DNA of 64,000 bases. Origin: Granulicella sp. WH15. Lineage in GTDB: Bacteria; Acidobacteriota; Terriglobia; Terriglobales; Acidobacteriaceae. A program made the translations under genes and the position numbers. Below, piece by piece: positions 10,386 through 18,160 of the stretch (position 1 is its first letter; every line of letters starts with the position of its first letter). The DNA lies in the NCBI RefSeq assembly GCF_009914315.1, contig NZ_CP042596.1, forward strand, positions 434,001-498,000. The letters run 5' to 3'. The notes under the pieces were generated by a model. That model had not been told where the DNA came from. It ran no database searches and worked only from the letters and a program-made list of their open reading frames with translations.

Positions 10386-10751
10386 ATGTTTCACAAAAAT
10401 GTACTAAGCTCCCGCGTGGGGCTCCAGCCAAGCGTATTCTCCGATTCAAGCCTCCCCACTCCAAACTCCACGGGACTTCGCCTGATGCCATCCCCGGCAC
10501 GAGGCGAGACCACCCCCCAGCCGCACTCCCCGCTCCTCGACCTGGTTGTCATCACTGCCCGGCGCTGCTCCAGCTTCTTCGCCGAGGCGGCCGTGCTCGT
10601 CCTCGTCTTCGGCATCCTCGACTTCTTCATGCTCAAGGGCCGCATCGACGCCGCATGGATCGTCGGAGCACTCAGCATCTCGCTCGGTCTGCTGGCCGCC
10701 AGCATCGCCACGGACTTCGGTGCCCATCGTTGGATGAAAGCTCATCCCTAG
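10386..10751 (+). CDS. small membrane protein, unknown function
   Basis: A 121-aa protein starting MFHKNVLSSR, preceded by AAGGGTTCTTT before the ATG. Residues 1-50 are polar and Pro/Ser-rich; two hydrophobic segments follow (AEAAVLVLVFGILDFFML and WIVGALSISLGLLAASIA) and the end is short and basic (HRWMKAHP). This predicts a two-helix inner-membrane hairpin. I do not recognise a family. It stands alone between the cyanophycinase-like gene (same strand, 105 bases away) and a converging small membrane protein gene. Confidence 0.6.
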   Translation: MFHKNVLSSRVGLQPSVFSDSSLPTPNSTGLRLMPSPARGETTPQPHSPLLDLVVITARRCSSFFAEAAVLVLVFGILDFFMLKGRIDAAWIVGALSISLGLLAASIATDFGAHRWMKAHP

Positions 10752-10788
10752 CGTCGCCCGCGAGCACGACCCCACCCATATTGAATAA

Positions 10789-11073
10789 TTACCGCTCGTA
10801 GACGGTCCGGTGCCCGCGCACCCACCAGCACGCGCCCGCGCCCGTCTGCGGCAGCAGCGACAGGCTGCAATCGACCACGGTCGTCCCGTCCGCGTAGTAT
10901 TCCTCTTTATTTCCCTTCAGCGGCGCGACGATCACCCGGTTCACCTGCACCGTCGCTACGCCGCCGCCGCGCGCCACCCGCACCCGCCACACCGCCCAGT
11001 CGCCGAACCACACTACCGCCGCCGCTACCAGCAGCCCCACCACCCCGTTGGTCACCATGCGTCTCAGGCTCAT
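10789..11073 (-). CDS. small membrane-anchored protein, unknown function
   Basis: A 94-aa protein with one N-terminal transmembrane helix (GVVGLLVAAAVVWFGDWAVW) and a soluble C-terminal half containing VQVNRVIVAPLKGNKEEYYADGT and CWWVRGHRTVYER. The conserved-looking two Cys (VDCSLSLLPQ and GACWW) suggest a disulfide in an extracytoplasmic domain. It was kept because coding statistics (GC-rich third positions, no repeat overlap) and the clear membrane anchor look genuine. No function can be assigned. Confidence 0.6.
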   Translation of the reverse strand: MSLRRMVTNGVVGLLVAAAVVWFGDWAVWRVRVARGGGVATVQVNRVIVAPLKGNKEEYYADGTTVVDCSLSLLPQTGAGACWWVRGHRTVYER

Positions 11074-11272
11074 CAGCGCAGAGTATCAGAACCAGAGAAG
11101 GCACCCTCTGGTGACCTCTCAAAGTGCACGTTCAGCCAACCTTTTGGGGAGACCTGCATCAGAAAAAATAGGAAATCAACAGCAAAGACGTGCCCTTCCC
11201 CATATCTGCATTACTTCCCTCGCCCCTGGCTCACCGGAGTAAAACCGTGTTTTCCCGCGGGAGAATCGAGGT

Positions 11273-12454
11273 ATGCTGAACGTGCTAAGGCCAGACTTCA
11301 AATTCAGGAGCCCTCCCATCAGAGCCACTAAGATCCTATCCCTCCTCGCACTTCTCCCTTTGGTCGCGAATACTCAGGTCGCTAAGGCACAGGCAGCCGC
11401 CAAGGCCCCCGACACCTTGGTCTTCACCAACGGTGAACAGATCACGGGCGACCTCGAAAGCGCCGACAGCTCCGGCATCAAGTTCAAAAGCCCCATGGTT
11501 GGGGAGATCACCGTCGTCTGGGCCAATATCAAGTCCCTCGACACTTCCAAGTCATTTGCCGTCATCCCCAAGAACGTGAAGCTTACCCGCCGGGACGCGG
11601 TAGCTGATGTTCCCCAGGGCGCGGTCGCGGCAACCGGCAAGGATATCGTTGTCACAGCTCCGGCTGGCTCCAAGAACGTTCCGGTGGCCGACACCAACCT
11701 GCTCATGCCCACGCCCGACTTCCTCAAGGCCGTCCACAGCAACCCGGGCATCCTGCACGGCTGGGCCGGACTGGCCACGGGCGGTGTAAGCCTGGTGCGC
11801 GCCACTCAGAACTCCACGACCTTCAATGGAGCCATCGGCCTGGTACGCGCCGAGCCGAGCGCCACCTGGCTGCCGCCCCGCTCGCGCACGTCGCTCGACT
11901 ACAACCAGTCCTACGGTACGGTCACGCAGCCGGGAGTTGACGAGATCAAGACCAACATCTTCCACGCCGATGCGGAGCGGGACGAGTACTTCAGCCCGCG
12001 CCTGTTCGCCTTCGGCAACGTCGCCTTCGACCACAACTTCTCGCAGTCCCTGGACCTGCAGCAGGCATACGGCGGCGGTATCGGTATCACGCTCATCAAG
12101 TCTCCCGTGCAGCAGTTGGATCTTCGGGCCGACGTGCACTATGAGAAGCAGGAGTTCTTCGATACCACGGTGGGCCAGAACGAGAACCTGGTCGGATCGA
12201 CCTTTGCCGAGACTTATGTCCGTCATCTGCAGAAGGGCATCCTCCTCAACGAGTTCGGCAGCGTCTCGCCGGCGTGGAACAACAGCAACGCCTACTCGGC
12301 GCACGTCAACGCGAGCCTGGTCTTCCCGGTGTACAAGGGGTTGGGCTTCAACGTGACGGCTATCGACGACTACCTGAACAACGCGCCCGTCGGCACCAAC
12401 CAGAACTCCACCCAGTTCAACGTGGGCGTCACCTACACCATCAAACCCCGGTAA
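11273..12454 (+). CDS. outer-membrane beta-barrel protein, DUF481/YdiY-like
   Basis: A 393-aa exported protein. After an N-terminal signal (ILSLLALLPLVANTQVAKAQ) comes a compact domain VFTNGEQITGDLESADSSGI ... VVWANIKSL, a pattern common in Acidobacteria before DUF481 barrels. The rest (about residues 150-393) alternates polar and hydrophobic residues, ends with Thr-Ile-Lys-Pro-Arg, and contains FAFGNVAFDHNFSQSL and YEKQEFFDTTVGQNE, consistent with amphipathic beta strands. DUF481 proteins are salt-induced or stress-associated outer-membrane barrels of unclear function. ATG 11273 follows a GAGAATCGAGGT stretch. A strong terminator follows at 12480. Confidence 0.75.
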   Translation: MLNVLRPDFKFRSPPIRATKILSLLALLPLVANTQVAKAQAAAKAPDTLVFTNGEQITGDLESADSSGIKFKSPMVGEITVVWANIKSLDTSKSFAVIPKNVKLTRRDAVADVPQGAVAATGKDIVVTAPAGSKNVPVADTNLLMPTPDFLKAVHSNPGILHGWAGLATGGVSLVRATQNSTTFNGAIGLVRAEPSATWLPPRSRTSLDYNQSYGTVTQPGVDEIKTNIFHADAERDEYFSPRLFAFGNVAFDHNFSQSLDLQQAYGGGIGITLIKSPVQQLDLRADVHYEKQEFFDTTVGQNENLVGSTFAETYVRHLQKGILLNEFGSVSPAWNNSNAYSAHVNASLVFPVYKGLGFNVTAIDDYLNNAPVGTNQNSTQFNVGVTYTIKPR

Positions 12455-12479
12455 GTACTTGGGCGGGATCGTCCTCTGA

Positions 12480-12535
12480 GGCCCTCCCGTCGGTCGGAAG
12501 CGAGCAGCTTTCGGTCGGCGGGAGGGCCTTTGTTG
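12480..12535 (+). terminator. intrinsic terminator formed by a module D palindrome
   Basis: GGCCCTCCCG (12480-12489) pairs with CGGGAGGGCC (12519-12528), followed by TTTGTTGTTGT. Inner CGGTCGGAAG/TTTCGGTCGG resembles the GGTCGGAA of module D, so a mobile or amplified repeat appears to supply the terminator of the upstream outer-membrane gene. Confidence 0.75.
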
Positions 12536-12605
12536 TTGTCTGATCCTCACTTGCGGGCAGGGCTGAATTGACTCCCCTCGATCCCTCTGTGATTCACTGG
12601 TATTT

Positions 12606-13448
12606 ATGATCTTGAAGGCGTTGATCGTCGATGACGAACCACTGGCACGGCAGGAGCTTCAGTATCTCGTAGAGGCAGTCGATGGCGTGGAGGTCGTCGC
12701 CATCGGAACCAACGGCATCGAGGCCGTGGATCTGGTCCGCGCGCACCGGCCCGACCTGATCTTTCTCGACGTCCAGATGCCCGGTCTGGACGGCTTCGGC
12801 GTGCTGAAGAAGCTGATTGACAAGAAGATGCCGTTGCCGCAGGTGGTCTTCGCCACCGCCTATGACCGCTACGCCGTGCGCGCGTTCGAGGTGAACGCGG
12901 TCGATTACCTGCTCAAGCCCTTCGACGGCGACCGCGTGCGCCAGACCATCACCAAGGCCCGGGCCAGACTGGCAGCGACCGTCGCGGAGGCGGTCGAACC
13001 CGACCAGCCCAACGACCCGACGCCGGATTCTCCACTGGATGCGAACCTGGACGCCAAACTGGACGCGCTGTTGCGCCTGGTGGAGGAGGCCACTCAGACT
13101 CCCCGTACCAACCCCGGCAAGATCGTCGTCCGGGCGCAGAACCGGCTGCTATTGGTGGATCAGCGCGAGATCTGCTTCGCCTCTATCGAAGAGGGCGCGA
13201 TCTCGGTCATGACGACCTCGGTGGATGGCCAGTCGAACTGCCGCACTCTCGAGGAGCTGATGGAGCAGCTCGACCCAGCGATGTTCTGGCGAGCGCACCG
13301 CTCGTATGTGGTCAACATCCAGCACATACGCGAGGTGGTGCCGTGGTTCAAGTCCAGCTACCAGCTACGCATGGACGACGCCAAACGCACCGAAATTCCG
13401 GTAAGCCGGTCCCAGACAAAGAGGCTGCGAGAGCTTTTCAATCTGTAA
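12606..13448 (+). CDS. LytTR family response regulator
   Basis: A 280-aa two-domain regulator. The receiver (residues 1-125) has the acidic pair Asp9/Asp10, phosphoacceptor Asp55 in LIFLDVQMPG, the Thr/Ser position in FATAYD and Lys104 in YLLKPFDG. A linker rich in Asp/Pro (about 128-165) leads to the LytTR DNA-binding domain (RAQNRLLLVDQREICFAS ... FWRAHRSYVVNIQHI ... IPVSRSQTKRLREL). LytTR proteins bind direct repeats upstream of target genes, often for secretion or cell-surface functions. No histidine kinase is adjacent, so it is an orphan here. The 151-base gap from the upstream terminator suggests its own promoter. Confidence 0.95.
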   Translation: MILKALIVDDEPLARQELQYLVEAVDGVEVVAIGTNGIEAVDLVRAHRPDLIFLDVQMPGLDGFGVLKKLIDKKMPLPQVVFATAYDRYAVRAFEVNAVDYLLKPFDGDRVRQTITKARARLAATVAEAVEPDQPNDPTPDSPLDANLDAKLDALLRLVEEATQTPRTNPGKIVVRAQNRLLLVDQREICFASIEEGAISVMTTSVDGQSNCRTLEELMEQLDPAMFWRAHRSYVVNIQHIREVVPWFKSSYQLRMDDAKRTEIPVSRSQTKRLRELFNL

Positions 13449-13471
13449 CTTATAGAGTTACAGATTGAAAG

Positions 13472-13567
13472 CTGTCCCGCCGGACGGGCCTCTTGAGCGG
13501 CGGGCGGCACTTCGTGCTGTACTTGGCTTCGCGTGGTCCTCCCGCTGGTCGGGAAGAGAGATTCTCG
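13472..13567 (+). repeat. intergenic repeat, modules A and D
   Basis: GTCCCGCCGGACGGGCC is followed by GGCGGGCGGCACTTCGTGC, a GTACTTGGCTTCGCGTGG segment and CCTCCCGCTGGTCGGGAAG, the module A-D order also seen at 5532, 31051 and 37940. It lies between convergent genes; its last bases run up to the stop codon of the zinc-ribbon membrane protein. Confidence 0.85.
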
Positions 13568-14131
13568 TCAGTCGTGGAAGGCGCGTAACCTTGCTGGTGT
13601 GTGATCTTCGGCCAGGTCGTGCCCACACAGCTCGCAGTAGATATCCGTAATCTGAACTCCGCGATAGCATCGCCCGCAAACCGCCGACACCTGAAACTGG
13701 CACTGAGGACAGAAGTGGCAGTTGGACGATATCTCGGTGGAGCAGTGCGGGCAGCGCGTCAGCAGAGGCTGACGCAGCAGGAAGTAGACCACCGCGCCGA
13801 TTCCGCCCGGCATCACGATCACGATCAGCAGCCACAGCCCGGCGGGCATCTTGCGCAGCTTCACGTCGCGGCTCACATAGCCCACCAGCAGCACATAGCT
13901 CGCGACCAGCGTTCCCCACGAGTAGCCCATCAGCAGACGCATCGGCAGCAGCTCGTGCTTATGGTGCGGCATGATGTAGTGGAACAGGTACTGCATCAAG
14001 CCGAAGCCGATAACGGCCAGCACGATCGACCACCGGGGAATCATGCCCAGATCGTCGCCGGCGTTGTTCCACTCGGCCTTCTCGTCTCCGCTGCCGGATT
14101 CTCGCTTCCCACTACTCCAAGGCGTCGTCAT
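13568..14131 (-). CDS. membrane protein with C-terminal double zinc ribbon
   Basis: A 187-aa protein. Three predicted transmembrane helices (IVLAVIGFGLMQYLFHYIM, TLVASYVLLVGYV, LWLLIVIVMPGGIGAVVYFLL) resemble the PLDc_N/cardiolipin-synthase N-terminal arrangement and are followed by a cytoplasmic tail with four CxxC-type knuckles: CPHC, CPQC, CGRC and CELC. This is a double zinc-ribbon (DZR-like) domain. It is the last gene of a three-gene unit: its ATG overlaps the stop of the preceding gene by 4 bases (ATGA), implying translational coupling to the ECF sigma gene. It may be a redox- or metal-responsive membrane partner of the sigma factor; that role is inference. Confidence 0.8.
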   Translation of the reverse strand: MTTPWSSGKRESGSGDEKAEWNNAGDDLGMIPRWSIVLAVIGFGLMQYLFHYIMPHHKHELLPMRLLMGYSWGTLVASYVLLVGYVSRDVKLRKMPAGLWLLIVIVMPGGIGAVVYFLLRQPLLTRCPHCSTEISSNCHFCPQCQFQVSAVCGRCYRGVQITDIYCELCGHDLAEDHTPARLRAFHD

Positions 14132-14577
14132 CGCGGGTTCCTGCCCTCATCACCGGCCTGTCCGTTGCTGCGCCGGAACCACACCCAGGCCAGCAGGGCT
14201 GCCGAGAGCGGCAGCGACCACATCATTTGCACCAGCAACTGCTGGCTGGCGTCGGGAATGCCGCTGGGCGCGATCTCATACTCATCGAGCACCGTCCATA
14301 CCGCAACGCACACAGCCATCAGCAGGCTGGCGCACACCAGAGAGGGAATCCACAGGCTGCGCACCTTGCTGCGCCGAGCCCGCAGGATGTTGGCCCGCTC
14401 GCGCACAATGCGGTGCGTCCGGTTGGCCACGGTGGCCGAGATGGCTGCTCCGTTCATCATTCGGCTGGCGTTGATGGCGCTGCGAATGGTGTTGCTGTCG
14501 TCCCGTCCTTCTGCCTGGCCTTCGATCGGGTTCCCGATACGCGAGGCCGATTCGAAAGAGTCGTATTCGATGCTCAT
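14128..14577 (-). CDS. two-helix membrane protein coupled to ECF sigma, possible anti-sigma factor
   Basis: A 149-aa protein with a polar N-terminal region of about 75 residues (SINASRMMNGAAISATVANR region) followed by two hydrophobic helices (LWIPSLVCASLLMAVCVAVW and MMWSLPLSAALLAWVWF) and a short basic tail. It overlaps the upstream sigma gene and the downstream zinc-ribbon gene by 4 bases each. No zinc-finger anti-sigma motif (HxxxCxxC) is present, so it is not a classical ZAS anti-sigma factor, yet position and topology fit a membrane-bound sigma regulator. No recognised family. Confidence 0.65.
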   Translation of the reverse strand: MSIEYDSFESASRIGNPIEGQAEGRDDSNTIRSAINASRMMNGAAISATVANRTHRIVRERANILRARRSKVRSLWIPSLVCASLLMAVCVAVWTVLDEYEIAPSGIPDASQQLLVQMMWSLPLSAALLAWVWFRRSNGQAGDEGRNPR

Positions 14578-15209
14578 AGCCCCCCGCTTCCGGTTGCGCG
14601 CACACGCCGCATCTGCTCCATCTCCGGTTTCAGCGCCGCCAGGCCACGGTACAGCCTGGACTTCACCGTCGATAGAGGAGCCTGGGTCACGCCCGCGATC
14701 TCTTCGAGCGACATCTCTTCGTGAAACCGCAGCACCAACACTTCGCGATAGTTCGGCTCCAGCCGCAACAGCACCTCTGCCACCTCGGCCCGGCTCTCGC
14801 GCGTGGCAAACTGCTCAAGCGGAGAGGGCGCGTCGAGCGCGACTTCGAACGGCCGCTCGTCGTCCCCGGCCTCGCTCATCTCGTCCAGGCTGACCATCGT
14901 ACGCTTGCGCGAGAGGTCGATAACCAAATTGCGCGCGATGGTGAACAGCCAGGTGTCGAAGCGGGCCTTGCCGTTGTACTGCGCGCCGCGCAGCAGCACC
15001 CGCATCCAGGTCTCCTGGAAGAGGTCTTCGGCCACCTCGCGCTTGCCGGTCAGGAAGAGCAGATAGCGCAGCAGCCGGTGCTGGTACAGCTCGATCAGTT
15101 GATCGAGCAGCTCCGGATCGTTGCGCTTCAGTCCACGGGCGATGGCAAGATTTTCGCGCTCAGTCGTCGCGACCATCTCCGCAGTCAGAATCTGCCGTGC
15201 CGTGATCAT
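14574..15209 (-). CDS. RNA polymerase sigma factor, ECF subfamily
   Basis: A group 4 sigma factor. Region 2 reads LIELYQHRLLRYLLFLTG ... AEDLFQETWMRVL with the -10 recognition helix FDTWLFTIARNLVIDLSRKR; region 4 reads LRLEPNYREVLVLRFHEEMS followed by the -35 helix SLEEIAGVTQAPLSTVKSRL. I place the start at ATG 15209 (MITARQIL, 211 aa); an in-frame GTG at 15281 would add 24 residues that do not look conserved. It shares 4-base overlaps with the following membrane gene. It is divergent from rlmB with a 143-base gap. No ECF-type autoregulatory promoter like the one near 63.8 kb is obvious upstream. Confidence 0.93.
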   Translation of the reverse strand: MITARQILTAEMVATTERENLAIARGLKRNDPELLDQLIELYQHRLLRYLLFLTGKREVAEDLFQETWMRVLLRGAQYNGKARFDTWLFTIARNLVIDLSRKRTMVSLDEMSEAGDDERPFEVALDAPSPLEQFATRESRAEVAEVLLRLEPNYREVLVLRFHEEMSLEEIAGVTQAPLSTVKSRLYRGLAALKPEMEQMRRVRATGSGGL

Positions 15210-15352
15210 GTTCTTCAAGACGAGATGTTTCTCCGGAAAGTCTCTAATTGGGGGTATTTTCGCATTTAAAGCTGGCGTCACCGCAATTCTAAGCCCATAT
15301 GGCGGAACGGACGGAAGAAAAACGGCGGATATAAAGGGGTAAACTAGAGTTT

Positions 15353-16153
15353 ATGGAAGTTCTCTACGGCCTCCACCCTGTCGAGGAGGCTATCCGCTCA
15401 GGCAGCCGCCGTCTCGACTACGTGCTCGTCTCTCGCGACCGCCGCGACAAGGGCGACGACCGGCTCCAGCGCATCATCGATCTGTGCAAGGCAGCCGGTG
15501 TGCGCTGCTCGGTCGAATCGAAGGATCAGCTTACCCGCATCGCCCGCACCGACGCCCACCAGGGCGCGGTGGCCGCGGTGCGTGAGCGCCAGTTTCTGGC
15601 CATTGAAGACCTGATCGCCGCGCCGCCGCGCTTCAATCGCAAGTTCTACCTGGCGCTCGACGGCGTGGAAGACCCGCACAACCTGGGCGCGTTGCTGCGC
15701 TCGGCCGATGGCGCGGGCGTGGACGGCGTCCTGTTGCCGGATCGGCGATCCGCGCCTATCAGCGGCGTGGTGGCCAAGACCTCGGCCGGTGCGTCCGAAC
15801 ATGTGCCCATCGCCCGCGTCACCAACCTGGTGCGTTCGCTCGAGCAGCTCAAGAAGGCCAACACCTGGGTGCTGGGGCTCGATGAGCGCGGCACGCCCGA
15901 CTACACCGACTTCGACTTCAACACCGACTGCGTGCTGGTATTGGGTTCCGAGGGCACGGGCCTGCACGACCTCGTCAAGAAGACCTGCGACCACCTGCTG
16001 CGAATTCCGATGGCGGGCAGCGTCTCCTCGCTGAACGTCTCGGTGGCGGGCGCGGTCGTGATGTACGAGGCGCTGCGCCAGCGCCGATCTCCACTCGCTC
16101 CGCCCGCTGTCGTGGCCAAACCCGTAAAACCCCGCAAAGGCCTCGGCTCGTGA
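15353..16153 (+). CDS. rlmB: 23S rRNA (guanosine-2'-O-)-methyltransferase RlmB-type (SpoU/TrmH family)
   Basis: A 266-aa SPOUT methyltransferase that methylates the 2'-OH of a guanosine (G2251 in E. coli) in 23S rRNA using SAM. The N-terminal substrate-binding domain starts EVLYGLHPVEEAIR. SpoU motif 1 is ALDGVEDPHNLGALLRSADG, motif 2 VLVLGSEGTGLHD and motif 3 IPMAGSVSSLNVSVAGAV, which together form the trefoil-knot cofactor site. The last codons overlap the GTG start of the next gene by 4 bases (GTGA), suggesting coupling. Other SpoU paralogs such as TrmH are possible but the N-terminal domain favours RlmB. Confidence 0.93.
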   Translation: MEVLYGLHPVEEAIRSGSRRLDYVLVSRDRRDKGDDRLQRIIDLCKAAGVRCSVESKDQLTRIARTDAHQGAVAAVRERQFLAIEDLIAAPPRFNRKFYLALDGVEDPHNLGALLRSADGAGVDGVLLPDRRSAPISGVVAKTSAGASEHVPIARVTNLVRSLEQLKKANTWVLGLDERGTPDYTDFDFNTDCVLVLGSEGTGLHDLVKKTCDHLLRIPMAGSVSSLNVSVAGAVVMYEALRQRRSPLAPPAVVAKPVKPRKGLGS

Positions 16154-18108
16154 TCCGAAACAAAACCCTCCGGCAGCACGCCTTTCCCGTTGCTCTTTTC
16201 GCCGCTCTTGCAAGCACCGGGCTGCGTGCTCAGTCTCCGGAGGCCGTACCGGCCGAGCCGGCGCCGCCTCCCGGTCAGGTGCTTTTCTCGACCGACGCCG
16301 TCAAGGCAGCACCAGCCTCCACGACCGCGCCGGACAAAGCTCCCGACACGCCTGTCACCGACGCCGAGCGCAGCTCCGTTGCGATCACCGCGACCGACCT
16401 CGACCTGCATCTGGCGGCTCCGCACGCCGAGGCCCAGGCCACGCTGACGATCCGCAACATCGGCTCCGCGCCGCTGGTCCGGATTCCGTTGCAGCTCTCG
16501 AGCGCGTTGCGCTGGCAGAGCATCGCTGCTGGCTCCGCGAGCGGCCTGCGCCCCGTGCCGTTCACGCAGTCGCCCATCGCGACGGACACCGACCACACCG
16601 GCTACGCGCAGGAGGCGGTGCTCACCCCCGTCGAGCCGCTCGCGCCCGACGCAACCCTCACCCTCACCATCTTTTACGCTGGCGACCTGCGCCAGTCAGC
16701 CGCTCGGCTGGAGCTTCTCGGCTCCCCCGCAGACCGCGCCGCCTTCGCCGACTGGGACCAGGCCGCAGCGGATTGGATCGGCCTGCGCGGCTTCGGCAAC
16801 GTCCTTTGGTATCCGGTCGCGGCACCCACGGCGCTGCTCGGCGATGCCAACCGGCTCTTCGAGGTCGTCGGCCAGCAGCGCCTCCAGCAGGAGTCCGCGA
16901 CCTTCCACCTCCGGCTCACGGTAGAGTACGCGGGCGAAGCCCCCAGCGTAGCCATCTTCAACGGCCGTACGCAGCCGCTCGACAAGCTCGACGATACCCA
17001 GGACGCCCCGGTCGCCGAGACCCACGGCGTCGCCACCGCCGACTTTGGCACGCATCCCACCGGCTTCCGCAGCCCCAGCCTCTTCGTGCCGCCGCAGCCT
17101 GCGGTCGTCACCGGCGGCGAGCTGCTGGCAGTGGTTACGCCAATCTCCGAGTCCATCGAACCGCTGGCCGCTGCCGCCGCAGAGGTGCAGCCGCTGCTGC
17201 AAGACTGGCTTGGACCGACGCCCACGCAGCCGCTGACGGTGCTCGACCACCCCGGCCAGTCCTTCGAGGACGATGCCCTGCTGGTCACGCCGCTCGACCC
17301 CAACGCCACGGCGGACGATCTCTCCGCGCAGGCGGTCCACGGGCTGGCTCACTCATGGCTGCGCTCGTCGCAGCCGTGGATCAACGAGGGAGTCGCCCAA
17401 TTTATGAACCTGCTCTGGATCGAGCGCAAACTCGGACGCCCGGCGGTGGTCGCCGAGCTTCAGCACCAGGCCACGCTGGTCGCGCTCGCCGAGCCGGATC
17501 TCACCACCCCTAAAGCCTCGGCCACCGAATCCAGCTCCCAGTCCACGGAGTTGGGACAGCCGCTCGTCCACAGCAGCTCCGAGGTCTTCTTCCGCAACAA
17601 GGCCGCCGCCGTCTTCTGGCAATTGCGCGATATCGTCGGCGACGACACCCTCAAACGCGCCTTGCAGGCTTATCGTCATAGCGAGCAGCTCAACCCCGCT
17701 TTCGACACCGATCCCAAAGCCTTTCAGCACACGCTCGAGCGCCTAGCCAAGCGCGATCTGAACTGGTTCTTCGACGACTGGGTCTACCGCGACCGCAGCC
17801 TGCCCGACCTCACCATCCTGAGCGTGGCCCCGCGCCCTCTGCCCGACAGGCCGGGCAAGAACGCGGGCTACCTGGTCGCGGTGGAGGTACACAACGAGGG
17901 TGACGCCGTCGCCGAGGTGCCGGTGACGGTGCGCAACGGCACCTTTACGGCCACCGAGCGGCTGCGTATTCCCGGCGGCGGCACGGCCTCCACCCGCATC
18001 GTCTTCGAGGGCGCGCCGGACCAGGTGCAGGTGAACGACGGCACGGTTCCGGAGCTGAGAAACAGCATCCACACCCGCGAAGTGCAGGTAAAGATCACGC
18101 GGCCATAA
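16150..18108 (+). CDS. secreted M1 peptidase-like protein lacking the catalytic Glu
   Basis: A 652-aa protein with a signal peptide (FPVALFAALASTGLRAQ) and a GTG start overlapping rlmB. An N-terminal beta-sandwich region (TDLDLHLAAPHAEAQATLTI) matches the all-beta domain of M1 aminopeptidases and precedes a gluzincin-like core. The zinc motif expected as HExxH reads HGLAH (His397, Gly398, His401), followed by WINEGVAQF with Glu413. Two His and the third-ligand Glu persist, but the general-base Glu is Gly and the spacing from the second His to the Glu is 11 residues instead of 18 in M1. RDLNWFFDDWVYRDRSLPDL is the typical M1 post-catalytic helix. It is probably a non-proteolytic or altered metal-binding protein of the periplasm. 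Confidence 0.78.
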   Translation: MIRNKTLRQHAFPVALFAALASTGLRAQSPEAVPAEPAPPPGQVLFSTDAVKAAPASTTAPDKAPDTPVTDAERSSVAITATDLDLHLAAPHAEAQATLTIRNIGSAPLVRIPLQLSSALRWQSIAAGSASGLRPVPFTQSPIATDTDHTGYAQEAVLTPVEPLAPDATLTLTIFYAGDLRQSAARLELLGSPADRAAFADWDQAAADWIGLRGFGNVLWYPVAAPTALLGDANRLFEVVGQQRLQQESATFHLRLTVEYAGEAPSVAIFNGRTQPLDKLDDTQDAPVAETHGVATADFGTHPTGFRSPSLFVPPQPAVVTGGELLAVVTPISESIEPLAAAAAEVQPLLQDWLGPTPTQPLTVLDHPGQSFEDDALLVTPLDPNATADDLSAQAVHGLAHSWLRSSQPWINEGVAQFMNLLWIERKLGRPAVVAELQHQATLVALAEPDLTTPKASATESSSQSTELGQPLVHSSSEVFFRNKAAAVFWQLRDIVGDDTLKRALQAYRHSEQLNPAFDTDPKAFQHTLERLAKRDLNWFFDDWVYRDRSLPDLTILSVAPRPLPDRPGKNAGYLVAVEVHNEGDAVAEVPVTVRNGTFTATERLRIPGGGTASTRIVFEGAPDQVQVNDGTVPELRNSIHTREVQVKITRP

Positions 18109-18160
18109 GGTGCTTCGGTACGGGCAACGCCCCAGACAGCATTTGCGGTAGAGGTTCTGT

